Shown here: in pieces, positions 24,771 to 33,484 of the stretch
How the letters are laid out: each line of letters starts with the position of its first letter
How positions within the stretch are numbered: position 1 is the stretch's first letter
NCBI GenBank assembly: GCA_038232515.1
Contig: JBBSHS010000015.1
Span: 1-41,310, forward strand
Reading direction: 5' to 3'
From: JBBSHS01 sp038232515
Lineage (GTDB): Bacteria > Actinomycetota > Acidimicrobiia > Acidimicrobiales > JAUJNH01
Length of the DNA stretch: 41,310 nt
Program-made: the position numbers and the translations under genes
The notes under the pieces: model-generated
What the model was told of the DNA's origin: nothing
Seen by the model: the letters and a program-made list of their open reading frames with translations, nothing else
Databases searched by the model: none

Positions 24771-25735
24771 TGGGGCAGCCCCGCCTGGTGGTCCTGCGGG
24801 CCCTCGGCCTGGGCGATCTCCTCACCGCTCTTCCTGCTCTTCGGGCACTGGCCGACGCGTTGGCGGGCCATGAGCTCGTCCTGTGCACGCCGGCCGAGTT
24901 GGCGCCGTTGGCCGTGCACGCCGGCGTCACCCGACATGTCCTCGACACCCGCAGCCTGGCACAGGCGTTGGACGGCGATCTCGGGCCGGTCGACGTGGCG
25001 GTCAACCTCCACGGGCGCGGGCCGCAGAGCCACCGCCTGCTGGGAGCGCTCCGGCCGACACGTCTCATCGCCTTCGCCAACCGCCAGGCCGGTGTCGACG
25101 GTCCGGTTTGGCGCAGCGACGAGCACGAGGTCCACCGTTGGTGCCGGCTGCTGCGGGAGTCTGACGTCGCCGCCGACCACCGGCGTCTGGGGCTCGAGCC
25201 GGTTGCCCCGTCCGGCGCCGCCGTCGCCTGGGTGGACGCCACGGTCGTGCACCCCGGTGCCGGGTCGCCGGCGAGGCGGTGGCCGGCCGAGCGTTGGGCG
25301 GCCGCGGCCCGGGCGGAGGTCGGACGGGGCCGCGACGTGGTGGTCACCGGCGGCCCCACAGAAGCAGAGCTGGCCATGAGGGTCGCAACCCTCGCCGGCC
25401 TGCCCGGTCACGCTGTCCAGGCCGGCACCCTTGACATCCTCGAGTTGGCTGCTCTGGTGGGCGTGGCCGGCCGGGTCGTGTGCGGCGACACCGGTGTGGC
25501 CCATCTCGCCACCGCCCTCGGCACGCCATCGGTCGTGCTGTTCGGCCCCACGCCTCCGGACCAGTGGGGGCCGCCGCCCGGCCAGGTCCAGCACCGTGTC
25601 CTGTGGGCCGGTGGCATCGGTGACCCCCACGGCCGAGAGGTGGACCCGTCGTTGCTGGACATCTCCGTCGACGACGTCAGCTGCGCCCTTGTCGGGCTCG
25701 ATGGCGTCAGCGGGCGGGACCGCCCCCCGACGTGA
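24770..25735 (+). CDS. Glycosyltransferase family 9, second copy
   Basis: 321 residues, start overlapping the previous stop (TGATG). Opens LVVLRALGLGDLLTALPALR, then AVNLHGRGPQSHRLLGAL in the acceptor domain. VVHPGAGSPARRWPAERW (His161) and VCGDTGVAHLATALGTPSVV are the donor-domain signatures, followed by LFGPTPPDQWGPP, the usual GT9 ending. Only distantly similar to the GT9 gene at 20088, so two different linkages are likely. Last gene of the operon; about 120 bp separate it from the convergent MmcQ/YjbR gene. Confidence 0.92.
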   Translation: MGQPRLVVLRALGLGDLLTALPALRALADALAGHELVLCTPAELAPLAVHAGVTRHVLDTRSLAQALDGDLGPVDVAVNLHGRGPQSHRLLGALRPTRLIAFANRQAGVDGPVWRSDEHEVHRWCRLLRESDVAADHRRLGLEPVAPSGAAVAWVDATVVHPGAGSPARRWPAERWAAAARAEVGRGRDVVVTGGPTEAELAMRVATLAGLPGHAVQAGTLDILELAALVGVAGRVVCGDTGVAHLATALGTPSVVLFGPTPPDQWGPPPGQVQHRVLWAGGIGDPHGREVDPSLLDISVDDVSCALVGLDGVSGRDRPPT

Positions 25736-25853
25736 GAGCCGGGCGAGAGCAGGTGTGGCGGCAACGCGCCACCGGGCCGTCCCGGGAGGAGGGGCCTCAA
25801 TGTGGCACACCGGCGGCACGGGCGGTGCGGCGGTGGCTGCGGCGCGGTGGCCG

Positions 25854-26222
25854 TCAGCGATCGCCCGGATCGCTCCGGTCGAGGGCGGCGACCAGGCGCT
25901 TGGGTGCAGTCATCCGGTAGCTCTCCTCGACCAGGTCGGCGATCTCGTCCCAGTCGTGGTCGACGTCGAGACGGATGCCCAACCACCCTCTGTGCCCGAC
26001 GTAGGCGGGAACGAAGAACCGGACCGGTTCGGCCGCCACCAGGTCTTCCTGTACCCCTGGACGACCCTTGCAGGTCATCGACGCACCGTCCTCCGACGTC
26101 ATGACGAACAGCTTGTCGCCAACCCGGAACGAGGGAGCGGTGTGTCCGCCGAAGGACTTCTCCACGGCCTCGGGCAGGGCCAGGCACAGAGCCCGCAGCC
26201 GTGCGAGGGGTTCCTGGTCCAC
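25854..26222 (-). CDS. MmcQ/YjbR family protein
   Basis: 122 residues, GTG start. Residues include LCLALPEAVEKSFGGHTAPS, FRVGDKLFVM, GWLGIRLDVDHDWDEIADLV and ESYRMTAPKRL, the standard segments of the MmcQ/YjbR fold (CyaY-like, DNA-binding-protein relatives). Biochemical role is unsettled in the family. Single gene, minus strand. Confidence 0.88.
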   Translation of the reverse strand: MDQEPLARLRALCLALPEAVEKSFGGHTAPSFRVGDKLFVMTSEDGASMTCKGRPGVQEDLVAAEPVRFFVPAYVGHRGWLGIRLDVDHDWDEIADLVEESYRMTAPKRLVAALDRSDPGDR

Positions 26223-26335
26223 GGCGGTCGACCGTATCGTCCCGCTGGACGGTCGTCGACACTGCCTTCATCCGTCGTCGGCTGCTCTGACAGCGCTCCC
26301 ATGGGCATCGCCACGCACGGCGCGATCATGTCCTC

Positions 26336-26440
26336 GTGGGCCGCCACGTCGTCTTGCTGCGTGGGATCAACCTCGGAGCCAGGCGGCGCGTCTCCATGGA
26401 GCAGTTGCGGGCCAGACTGGAAGAGACCGGCACTGTGTGA
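26336..26440 (+). pseudogene. DUF1697 protein, N-terminal fragment
   Basis: From GTG at 26336, VGRHVVLLRGINLGARRRVS and MEQLRARLEETGTV are read before TGA at 26438. VALLRGINVGG with a following MADLRALLE-type helix is the hallmark start of DUF1697 proteins, which are normally near 180 residues. Only 34 remain. The 118 bp up to the next gene give no continuation in any frame. Confidence 0.65.
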
Positions 26441-26558
26441 CCGCCCGCAACTGGCGGACGGTCACGAGGCTGCTCCAGCTGGCCCAGAGCGGCCCACAAC
26501 TGGTGGCCCACCGACCTGAGGGGCCAGTACGGCCCCCGCCGCATGGTGGACTGAAGGG

Positions 26559-26771
26559 GTGGCCATCACCGTCTACGGCGTTTTCGCACTGACCTTCATG
26601 ATGTCGATGTACGCAGCCGAGGCTCGCCACCCGAGCTTCGTCCTCGGGTTCGCCGTCGGCTGCGTGCTGTCCAGCTTGTACGGGTTCGCGTCGGGAGCCT
26701 GGCCATTCGGGGTGGTGGAGGCCATCTGGTCGGTGATCGCCCTTCGTCGCTACCGCGCGGCGAAGGCCTGA
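26559..26771 (+). CDS. Small two- or three-helix membrane protein
   Basis: 70 residues, GTG start with AAGGGG just upstream. Hydrophobic segments VYGVFALTFMMSMYAAEARH, FVLGFAVGCVLSSLYGFASG and WPFGVVEAIWSVIALRRYRA are spaced as in a conserved family of small bacterial membrane proteins that end in a W-P-F-G-x-V-E-A-x-W helix. No function is known to me. Alone between the DUF1697 fragment and the peroxiredoxin. Confidence 0.75.
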   Translation: MAITVYGVFALTFMMSMYAAEARHPSFVLGFAVGCVLSSLYGFASGAWPFGVVEAIWSVIALRRYRAAKA

Positions 26772-27004
26772 CCTCGCCGTCGCCGGGGCCAAAGCGGACC
26801 GAGGGCCGGGTGACCATGCGGTCCGGCATCGGGCACCGCGTAGGTTGCCGGTATGCCCGTCCCTTCCCAATCGGTCGACCCGTGGCCGCCGACTGGCCGC
26901 CGGACTCGTCCAGCGCCCAGGTAAACCCGACAGGCTGGGTCGACTTTGAAGTCTCGGCGGAGGTAGGGTCGAGGGCGGAACGACGATTGAGGAGGATGTG
27001 AGCC
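26772..27004 (+). other. Intergenic region before the peroxiredoxin
   Basis: No gene is visible. A strong RBS (GAGGAGG, ending about 9 bp before the ATG) lies at the 3' end. I found no convincing promoter pair. Confidence 0.5.
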
Positions 27005-27631
27005 ATGGCCATACAGCTGGGTGACGACGCCCCGGACTTCACCGCCGAGAGCACAGAGGGCAAGGTCAACTTCCACGAGTACCTGGGCGATGGTTGGGGG
27101 GTCCTTTTCAGCCACCCCAAGGACTTCACTCCCGTGTGCACCACCGAGCTCGGGGCTGTGGCCAAGCTCAAGCCCGAGTTCGACAAGCGCAACGCCAAGA
27201 TCATCGGCGTCTCCGTCGACTCGCTGGAGAGCCACAAGGCCTGGGTCGGTGACATCGAGGAGACGCAGGGTGTCGCTCTCAACTACCCGCTCATTGCCGA
27301 CCCCGACCGGACCGTCGCCAATCTCTACGGCATGATCCACCCCAACGCCAGCGACACCAACACCGTGCGTTCGGTCTTCATCATCGGCCCCGACAAGAAG
27401 CTCAAGCTCACGCTCACCTACCCGGCGTCCACCGGTCGCAACTGGCAGGAGATCCTCCGGGTCATCGACAGCCTGCAGCTCACCGCCAACCACAAGGTGG
27501 CCACCCCGTCGGATTGGAAGCAGGGCGGCGACGTCATCGTCATCACGTCCGTCTCCGACGACGAGGCCAAGGAGAAGTTCGGCACGGTGGACACCCAGAA
27601 GCCCTACCTGCGCTACGTCAAGCAGCCGTAG
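27005..27631 (+). CDS. 1-Cys peroxiredoxin (Prx6 type)
   Basis: 208 residues. Reduces hydrogen and organic peroxides in the cytoplasm. HPKDFTPVCTTELG carries the peroxidatic Cys45, and no other Cys exists in the protein, so it needs an external thiol. The long C-terminal domain (NWQEILRVIDSLQL, TPSDWKQGGDVIVI) is typical of the Prx6 subgroup. Strong RBS just upstream. Precedes the thiolase by 74 bp. Confidence 0.95.
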   Translation: MAIQLGDDAPDFTAESTEGKVNFHEYLGDGWGVLFSHPKDFTPVCTTELGAVAKLKPEFDKRNAKIIGVSVDSLESHKAWVGDIEETQGVALNYPLIADPDRTVANLYGMIHPNASDTNTVRSVFIIGPDKKLKLTLTYPASTGRNWQEILRVIDSLQLTANHKVATPSDWKQGGDVIVITSVSDDEAKEKFGTVDTQKPYLRYVKQP

Positions 27632-27705
27632 CCAGACCGGGCGAGGCAGGGCCCAGGGGTGAGGGGGCTTGGCCCCTCTGCCTGACACGGAGGAGCGACA
27701 GGACC

Positions 27706-28917
27706 ATGGCGACCGCCGTCATCGTCGACGCCGTGCGCACCGCCGGCGGCAGACGGAACGGAAAGCTGTCCGGCTGGCACCCCGCCGACCTGGCCGGCGA
27801 GGTGCTGAGGTCCCTGGCGGAGCGCAACCATCTCGATCCCGCCGTGGTCGAGGACGTGATCATGGGCTGCGTCATGCAGGTCGGGAACCAGAGCCTGAAC
27901 ATCGGCCGCAACGCCGTCCTGGCCGCGGGCTGGCCGGAGTCGGTGCCCGCCACCACCGTCGACCGCCAATGCGGAAGCTCACAGCAGTCCGTCCACTTCG
28001 CCGCCCAGGGCGTCATGGCTGGCGCCTATGACGTGGTGGTGGCGGCCGGGGTGGAAGTGATGAGCACCACGCCCATGGGCGCTTCGGTGTACGCACCGAC
28101 ACCGGGCAGCTTCCCGTTCGGCCCGGCCGTGCTGGCCCGCTACGCAGGCGTCGAGAGCTACGGGAACAGGGGCCTGCAACCCCAGGCGATCGGCGCCGAG
28201 CTCATGGCCGACAGATGGGGGCTGTCCCGTGAGGACCTTGACGCCTACGCCGCCCGGAGCCAGCAGTACGCCGAGCGGGCCACGGCCGAGGGCCGCTTCG
28301 GCCACGAGATCATCGGTGTGCGGGCCAAGGCCCGGGACAAGGAGACAGGTCGACTCGTCGAGGGCGACGAGATCGTCACCCGGGACGAGGGGATCCGGCC
28401 GGGCTCGACGGTCGAGACCCTGGCCGACCTGAAGCCGGCGTTCAGGCCGGACGGAAAGGTGACCGCCGGCAACTCGAGCCAGATCGCCGACGGCGCCTCC
28501 GCCGCGCTCATCATGAGCGAGTCCAAGGCTGACGAGTTGGGCATGGCCCCCCGGGCCCGGTTCCATACCTTCGCCCTGGCCGGCGTGGACCCCGTCACCA
28601 TGGGTACCGGGCCGATCCCGGCGACCGCCAAGGTGCTCGAGCGAGCCGGCCTGGAGCTGGATGACATCGACCTCGTCGAGATCAACGAAGCCTTCGCCCC
28701 CGTCGTCCTGGCCTGGGAGAAAGAGCACCACCCTGACATGTCGCGCGTCAACGTGAATGGCGGGGCCATCGCCCTCGGCCATCCGTTGGGCGCATCGGGG
28801 ACCAGGCTGATGGCCACCCTCCTGAACGAGCTCGAGCGCACCGACGGCCGCTACGGACTCCAGACCATGTGCGAGGGCGGAGGCCTGGCCAATGCCATGA
28901 TCATCGAACGCGTCTGA
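27706..28917 (+). CDS. Acetyl-CoA C-acyltransferase (thiolase)
   Basis: 403 residues, typical length. Cleaves 3-ketoacyl-CoA or condenses acetyl-CoA in fatty-acid turnover. Nucleophile Cys89 lies in TVDRQCGSSQQSVHFAA; NEAFAPV and GGAIALGHPLGASG carry the oxyanion Asn and catalytic His, and MCEGGGLANAMI the second Cys. The start ATG follows AGGA at close spacing. Degradative (FadA-like) rather than biosynthetic type is likely from the QSLNIGRNAVLAAG region, but this is not certain. Confidence 0.93.
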   Translation: MATAVIVDAVRTAGGRRNGKLSGWHPADLAGEVLRSLAERNHLDPAVVEDVIMGCVMQVGNQSLNIGRNAVLAAGWPESVPATTVDRQCGSSQQSVHFAAQGVMAGAYDVVVAAGVEVMSTTPMGASVYAPTPGSFPFGPAVLARYAGVESYGNRGLQPQAIGAELMADRWGLSREDLDAYAARSQQYAERATAEGRFGHEIIGVRAKARDKETGRLVEGDEIVTRDEGIRPGSTVETLADLKPAFRPDGKVTAGNSSQIADGASAALIMSESKADELGMAPRARFHTFALAGVDPVTMGTGPIPATAKVLERAGLELDDIDLVEINEAFAPVVLAWEKEHHPDMSRVNVNGGAIALGHPLGASGTRLMATLLNELERTDGRYGLQTMCEGGGLANAMIIERV

Positions 28918-29013
28918 ACCAGCGGATGTGGGCGAGGCCGGTTCTGTTGTGAAGGACTGCCTCGCCGCTTGTCGGCGGGAGGGCTTGCCGCCCAGAAGGC
29001 TTACGATCGGCTT

Positions 29014-29268
29014 GTGTTGTTCTTCAAGCTCGTGGTCGCCCTGGTTGCTGCTTACGGGCTCTTCCGGGCCGGACTCTTCTTCATCAAGGCGTTCGCCACG
29101 CCCGCACCCTCACCGCCGCCGGAGGGAGAGATGCGCCGCCTCAAGATCACCTACCGCTGCTCGATCTGTGGTCTGGAGATCCGCACCACGAAGGCCGCCA
29201 CCGACGATCCCGAGGCTCCGCGCCACTGCATGGAGGACATGGACCTGGTCGAGTCGGCCGACCTGTAG
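29014..29268 (+). CDS. Small membrane protein with a zinc-ribbon-like tail
   Basis: 84 residues from GTG at 29014; TTG at 28969 would add 15. One membrane helix (FFKLVVALVAAYGLFRAGLF) is followed by a Pro-rich linker and a cytoplasmic or external tail with TYRCSICGLEIRTTKA and PRHCMEDMDLV. Three Cys and a His (CxxC...HC) could bind a metal. Function unknown. Convergent with crgA, separated by a hairpin. Confidence 0.7.
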   Translation: MLFFKLVVALVAAYGLFRAGLFFIKAFATPAPSPPPEGEMRRLKITYRCSICGLEIRTTKAATDDPEAPRHCMEDMDLVESADL

Positions 29269-29366
29269 GGCCTGTCATGGTTCTCCCCAGCTTGGGGACA
29301 AATCGGGGGACAATCACACCGCTGTAACTCCTCGACCATGTCCGGTTCACCCGCCGCCACCGGCGG

Positions 29367-29393
29367 GGGGCCGAGGGGTGGAGGCTCGGCCCC
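29367..29393. terminator. Hairpin between convergent genes
   Basis: GGGGCCGAG (29367-29375) pairs perfectly with CTCGGCCCC (29385-29393) across a 9-nt loop; flanking CCGCC/GGCGG repeats extend the structure. It lies between the zinc-ribbon-like gene and crgA and may stop transcription from both sides. Confidence 0.6.
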
Positions 29394-29411
29394 GACCGGC
29401 GGTGGGCGGGC

Positions 29412-29717
29412 TCAGTGGTATTTGGTGGCGACGATGAAGCCAATGGTGATGAGCGCCAGCCCGAGCAGGAGGTAGAGGTTGTTGGAGCCGCCCGGCATCA
29501 ACGTGGTGTAGTTGACGATGATGATGAGCACGCCCAAGCCCAGAAGGGCGAACATCAGCACCGGCACCCATAGCGGCGACTGCTTGAACTCTCGGGGCAC
29601 GGGCGGGGTGTACCGGCCCGAGGGCGTCAGCGGCGACTTGACTTCGACCTTGTCGTCGCCGCCTCCCTTGGGCGTCACCCGGCCGGTGCTGCCATACCGA
29701 CCCTTCTGTTTCGCCAT
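29412..29717 (-). CDS. crgA: Cell division protein CrgA
   Basis: 101 residues. CrgA is a small actinobacterial divisome protein with two membrane helices that interacts with FtsZ- and FtsI-associated factors. KQKGRYGSTGRVTPKG at the start, then SPLWVPVLMFALLGLGVLII, the short outer loop NYTTLMPGGSNNLY and LLLGLALITIGFIVATKYH are characteristic. It begins the conserved division block and is divergent from the DUF881 gene. Confidence 0.97.
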   Translation of the reverse strand: MAKQKGRYGSTGRVTPKGGGDDKVEVKSPLTPSGRYTPPVPREFKQSPLWVPVLMFALLGLGVLIIIVNYTTLMPGGSNNLYLLLGLALITIGFIVATKYH

Positions 29718-29844
29718 ATGACGAGGTTAGGCCAGCCGTGACCAGCCAGACGAGCACGCCGGGCCCGGGCGGCACGATCCGCACCCCGTCGCGCCGGGGT
29801 CTCGCGCCCACGCCGCCAGGGGCGCCCCCTGGACAGGCCGGCCC

Positions 29845-30543
29845 ATGACCCTGGCCCGGGTGCGGGTGGTCGTGGCCTGCGCCCTGCTGAGCTTCGTCCT
29901 GGTGGTAGCCGGGCGCGGCCAACGGGGCGTGCCCGGCGCCCGCCTGACCGACTCCTACCGGCTGAGCGACCTCATCGCCGATCAGCAGCGCAGCACCACA
30001 CAACTCCAGGCCGAAGTGGAGGACCTGCGCCGTCAGGTGGATGCCCGACGCCAGGCGGCGGCGCCGTCGGGGTACAGCCCCGGCCAGGCCGCCCTGGACT
30101 CGCTGGGAGCGTCGGCCGGGCTGGTGCCGGCGCAGGGCGCCGGCCTGAAGGTCACGTTGGACGATGGCCCCAACCCGGGCAACGCACCGGGCACCGACGT
30201 CAATGACTTCGTCATCCACTCCCAGGACGTGCAGAGCGTGGTGAACGCCCTGTGGCGGGCCGGGGCCACGGCCGTCGCCATCGACGGACAGAGGCTGGTG
30301 GCCACATCGGCGCCTCTGTGCGTCGGCAACACCCTGCTGCTGAACGGGACCGTGCAGTCGCCGCCCTATGTGGTCCTGGCCGTGGGAGCCGCCAAGGAGC
30401 CCTTCGAGGCTGACGCACTGATCCGCCGGCTGCATCAGGACGCCGACTCGTTCGCCCTGCGCTTCTCGGTGGATAAGGCCGACAAGCTGGAGCTACCAGC
30501 CTTCAACGGCCGGACCACGCCCCGGTACGCATCGCCTGGGTGA
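29845..30543 (+). CDS. DUF881 (YlxW-like) protein
   Basis: 232 residues. One N-terminal membrane helix, a coiled coil (DLIADQQRSTTQLQAEVEDL), then the DUF881 domain with GAGLKVTLDDGPNP, DVNDFVIHSQDVQSVVNALW, GATAVAIDGQRLV and PPYVVLAVGA. Family members sit beside crgA and pabA/trpG in many actinobacteria, and a role in division or envelope is suspected only from that context. An overlapping upstream 36-codon frame (29738-29848) is Pro/Gly-rich and not convincing. Confidence 0.9.
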   Translation: MTLARVRVVVACALLSFVLVVAGRGQRGVPGARLTDSYRLSDLIADQQRSTTQLQAEVEDLRRQVDARRQAAAPSGYSPGQAALDSLGASAGLVPAQGAGLKVTLDDGPNPGNAPGTDVNDFVIHSQDVQSVVNALWRAGATAVAIDGQRLVATSAPLCVGNTLLLNGTVQSPPYVVLAVGAAKEPFEADALIRRLHQDADSFALRFSVDKADKLELPAFNGRTTPRYASPG

Positions 30544-30624
30544 CGGCTGCGTCCCGCAGGTCGGCCGGGGCCGGTGCTGGCGCCGGGTGGGCGTGGGCCC
30601 TTCCCGAACCTAACCTGACCGCCC

Positions 30625-31242
30625 ATGGGCACCAGAGTCCTTGTGCTCGACAATTACGACTCGTTCGTCTACAACCTCGTCCAGTACGTGGGTGAGCTCG
30701 GAGCCGAGCCCATCGTGCACCGCAACGACGCCGTCACCCTGGACGAGGTCGAGGCTCTCGAACCCGACGCCATCCTCATCAGCCCCGGGCCTGGCCGCCC
30801 CGAGAACGCCGGCATCAGCGGTGCCATCGTCGAGACCTTCGCCGGGCGGGTGCCGCTCCTCGGCGTGTGCCTGGGGCACCAGTGCATCGGACAGGCGTTC
30901 GGCGGCCGGATCGTGGCCGCCCCTGAGCTCAGGCACGGCAAGACCTCGCTCGTCCACCACCGGGGCGCCGGAGTGCTCGACGGCCTCCCCGACGCCTTCC
31001 CGGCCACCCGCTATCACTCGCTGGTGGTGGAGCGGGCCAGTCTGCCGGACGAGCTGGAAGTGACGGCCGAGACGGACGACGGCACCATCATGGCCCTGCG
31101 CCACCGGTCGCTCCCGGTCGAGGGTGTGCAGTTCCACCCCGAGTCGATCCTCACCCGGGGCGGTCGACGCCTCCTGGCCACGTTCCTGGCCCAGGCCGGC
31201 CATGTCGCCCCCCCCGAAGTGGTGGCTCGCCAAGCCGGCTGA
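30625..31242 (+). CDS. pabA: Anthranilate/aminodeoxychorismate synthase glutamine amidotransferase subunit
   Basis: 205 residues. Supplies ammonia from glutamine to the TrpE or PabB subunit for tryptophan or folate synthesis. LLGVCLGHQCIG holds the nucleophile Cys82; FHPES holds His171 and Glu173; SPGPGRPENAG is the usual oxyanion region. Gene position next to DUF881 and pknB matches trpG/pabA of other actinobacteria. Whether it serves tryptophan, folate or both cannot be told from sequence alone. Confidence 0.93.
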   Translation: MGTRVLVLDNYDSFVYNLVQYVGELGAEPIVHRNDAVTLDEVEALEPDAILISPGPGRPENAGISGAIVETFAGRVPLLGVCLGHQCIGQAFGGRIVAAPELRHGKTSLVHHRGAGVLDGLPDAFPATRYHSLVVERASLPDELEVTAETDDGTIMALRHRSLPVEGVQFHPESILTRGGRRLLATFLAQAGHVAPPEVVARQAG

Positions 31243-31392
31243 GCCGGCCCTCCTCGCCGGCCATCGCTTCGCTCGGCCGCCTGCGGTGGAAGGCTATCGC
31301 GCCTTCTTGAGCTCGCTTCGCTCGCCATTTCCTGTTCGCCTTCGGCAAAGCCGGCGGCGAACGTATGGGCAGGACCAGGGCCCCGCCCTGTG
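31243..31392. terminator. Convergent intergenic region with small hairpins
   Basis: Between the ends of pabA and pknB. Two short inverted repeats are visible: GAAGGC/GCCTTC with a 6-nt loop near 31289-31306 and TTCGCC/GGCGAA near 31336-31362. They could act as terminators for both strands. No gene is seen. Confidence 0.4.
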
Positions 31393-33375
31393 CTACAGGG
31401 TGGTGGACGTCGTCGAGCTGATCGAGCTGGTGGACGAGGCGGCGGACCGGCCCACGCTGATGACGACCGTCGAGCCCGACGCCACCTGGACATTGGCACC
31501 GGGGCTCTGGCTGACAACTCGGCCGATCTGGCTCGAGTTGGTGGTATTGACGGGAGTGGTCTGGACCTGCAGACCCTTGGCCTTCAAGGCAGCTGTAGCC
31601 GACCCCTGGGTCTGGCCCACCACCGACGGCACCGTCACCTGTTGGGGGCCGGAAGACACGACGATCGTGGCTGACTTGCTCTTGGGGATGGTGCCGCCAG
31701 CCGACGGTGTGGAACGGATCACCGACCCGCTGGGGATGGTGGTGGACCCCTCTGGGGTCTGGCTGACCGTCGTGTACCCGGCCGCTTTGAGGTCGGCCAC
31801 CGCTTGGGCGGCGGGCTCACCGACCACATTGGGTGTGACGGTGCCCTTGCCCGAGGAGACGACCAGGTTCACCGCCGAGCCCGGCGCCACGTTGGTGCTG
31901 GCGACCGGGTCGTTGGAGATGACGACGCCTGCGCTGACCGTGGCGCTGGGCTGTTGGGTCACGGTGCCGACGGTCAAGCCGGCCTGCTGCAACGTCGACT
32001 CCGCCGCCGCCTGCGTCTGGCCCACGACCGAGGGCACCGGTACCTGGGCAAGGGTGCTGGTCGTGGTGGCGGGCATCGCCGTCAAGGTGATGGTGGAACC
32101 GCTTTTGGCCTTGGTGTTGCCGGCCGGGGCCTGGGTCGCCACCAGCGACGCCGGGTCGACGTTGGCCGGGTTCACGACGACCTTGAACCCGAGGCCCTGG
32201 AGCTGGGCCTGGGCCACAGCCACCGTCTCGTTGACGACGCTGGGTACGTTCACCTGCGTGCCGCCCCCACCACTGCCGCCGAACAGGCCGATCATCCGGC
32301 CCAGCAGGAACAGCAGGATGAGCAGGACGGCCAGGAGCAGGACGAACAGTCCGACGAAGGCACCGGTGCGCGGTGGCCTCTCCTCCACAACCTCAGGCTC
32401 GGCATCAGCGGCCCGGTAGGCGGCAGGGGCGGCGACAGGCATGGCCGTGGTGGCGTTGACGGGGGCAGGCGCCAACACCGCAGTGCGATCGGCGCCGGGA
32501 ACCGCAGCCAGGACGGTGGTCCCGGCCCGGGCCGCCAGCGGCGCCTGGCCACGGGTGAAGCGCAACAGGTCGGCCCGCAGCTCTTCGGCGCTGGTGTACC
32601 GCTCGCCTACGGGCTTGGCCATGGCCCGGCTGATGATGGCCTCGAAGGCGGCGGGAACGGCCGGCTCGATCTGGCGGGCACGCGGCGCCACCTCGCGCAC
32701 GTGCTTGTAGGCGATCGACAAAGGGTTCTCGCCGGTGAAGGGTGGCTTCCCGGTGACCATCTCGAACAGCACTACGCCCAGGGAGTAGACGTCGCTGCGG
32801 GGATCGGTGGGCAGACCCTGGGCCTGCTCGGGCGAGAAGTAGGTGGCGGTGCCCATGACCGAGCCCGCCTGTGTGAGGTTCTCCTTGGTGTCCCCGCCCC
32901 GGGCGATGCCGAAGTCGGTGACCTTGACGGCGCCGTGGCTGTCGATGAGCACGTTGCCCGGCTTCACGTCCCGGTGGACGACGCCGTGACGGTGGGCGAA
33001 GGCCAGAGCGGCGGCCACATCGGCGCCGATCTGGGCGGCCCGGTCGGGTAGCAGCCTGCCCTCGGACCGGATGACCTGGGACAGTGGCCGACCGTCAATG
33101 AACTCCATGACGATGAAGTAGGTGTTGTCCTCTTCGCCCCAGTCGTAGACCGAGACGATGTTCTGGTGGCTGAGGTTGGCGGCGGCCTGCGCCTCGCGGC
33201 GGAACCGTTCGACGAAGCTGCGGTCGATGCTCAGCTCGGGGAACAGGACCTTGAGGGCCACGGGCCGGTCCAGCAGCAGATCCCGGGCCAGGTAGACCTC
33301 GGCCATCCCACCGCGGGCGATGTGACGGAGCATTTCGTACCGTCCGTTGTAGACCCGGGCCTGTTGCGTGGACAT
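31393..33375 (-). CDS. pknB: PASTA-domain serine/threonine protein kinase
   Basis: 660 residues. Phosphorylates envelope-growth proteins in response to muropeptides or lipid II. Kinase domain 13-275 with Lys42, HRDVKPGNVL (Asp136), DFGIA (154-158) and activation loop NLTQAGSVMGTATYFSPEQA. One membrane helix (about 340-359). Four PASTA domains follow (about 376-441, 444-509, 511-577, 579-645), each with a VPSVVG- or TPNVVG-type start, and a Ser/Thr-rich end. Last gene of the fhaA-to-pknB run. M. tuberculosis has a second kinase, PknA, here; this genome does not within the window. Confidence 0.96.
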   Translation of the reverse strand: MSTQQARVYNGRYEMLRHIARGGMAEVYLARDLLLDRPVALKVLFPELSIDRSFVERFRREAQAAANLSHQNIVSVYDWGEEDNTYFIVMEFIDGRPLSQVIRSEGRLLPDRAAQIGADVAAALAFAHRHGVVHRDVKPGNVLIDSHGAVKVTDFGIARGGDTKENLTQAGSVMGTATYFSPEQAQGLPTDPRSDVYSLGVVLFEMVTGKPPFTGENPLSIAYKHVREVAPRARQIEPAVPAAFEAIISRAMAKPVGERYTSAEELRADLLRFTRGQAPLAARAGTTVLAAVPGADRTAVLAPAPVNATTAMPVAAPAAYRAADAEPEVVEERPPRTGAFVGLFVLLLAVLLILLFLLGRMIGLFGGSGGGGTQVNVPSVVNETVAVAQAQLQGLGFKVVVNPANVDPASLVATQAPAGNTKAKSGSTITLTAMPATTTSTLAQVPVPSVVGQTQAAAESTLQQAGLTVGTVTQQPSATVSAGVVISNDPVASTNVAPGSAVNLVVSSGKGTVTPNVVGEPAAQAVADLKAAGYTTVSQTPEGSTTIPSGSVIRSTPSAGGTIPKSKSATIVVSSGPQQVTVPSVVGQTQGSATAALKAKGLQVQTTPVNTTNSSQIGRVVSQSPGANVQVASGSTVVISVGRSAASSTSSISSTTSTTL

Positions 33376-33484
33376 GTCTTCTTCAGCCTAGGAGAACGCC
33401 GATGTGGTGCCCCTCGCGGGACGCGCCCAGGTGGATTCGGGGAGCATGTGGCCGTACCTCAAGGCGCCGCCGGGTCGCCAATGT

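Noticed and set aside
29290..29322. GGGGACAA direct repeat as an operator or attachment site
   Set aside because: Only two copies in a short convergent gap, without a partner gene or second locus to support a role.
29738..29848. Small gene overlapping the DUF881 start
   Set aside because: Thirty-six codons of Pro/Gly/Thr low complexity with no RBS and no recognisable family.
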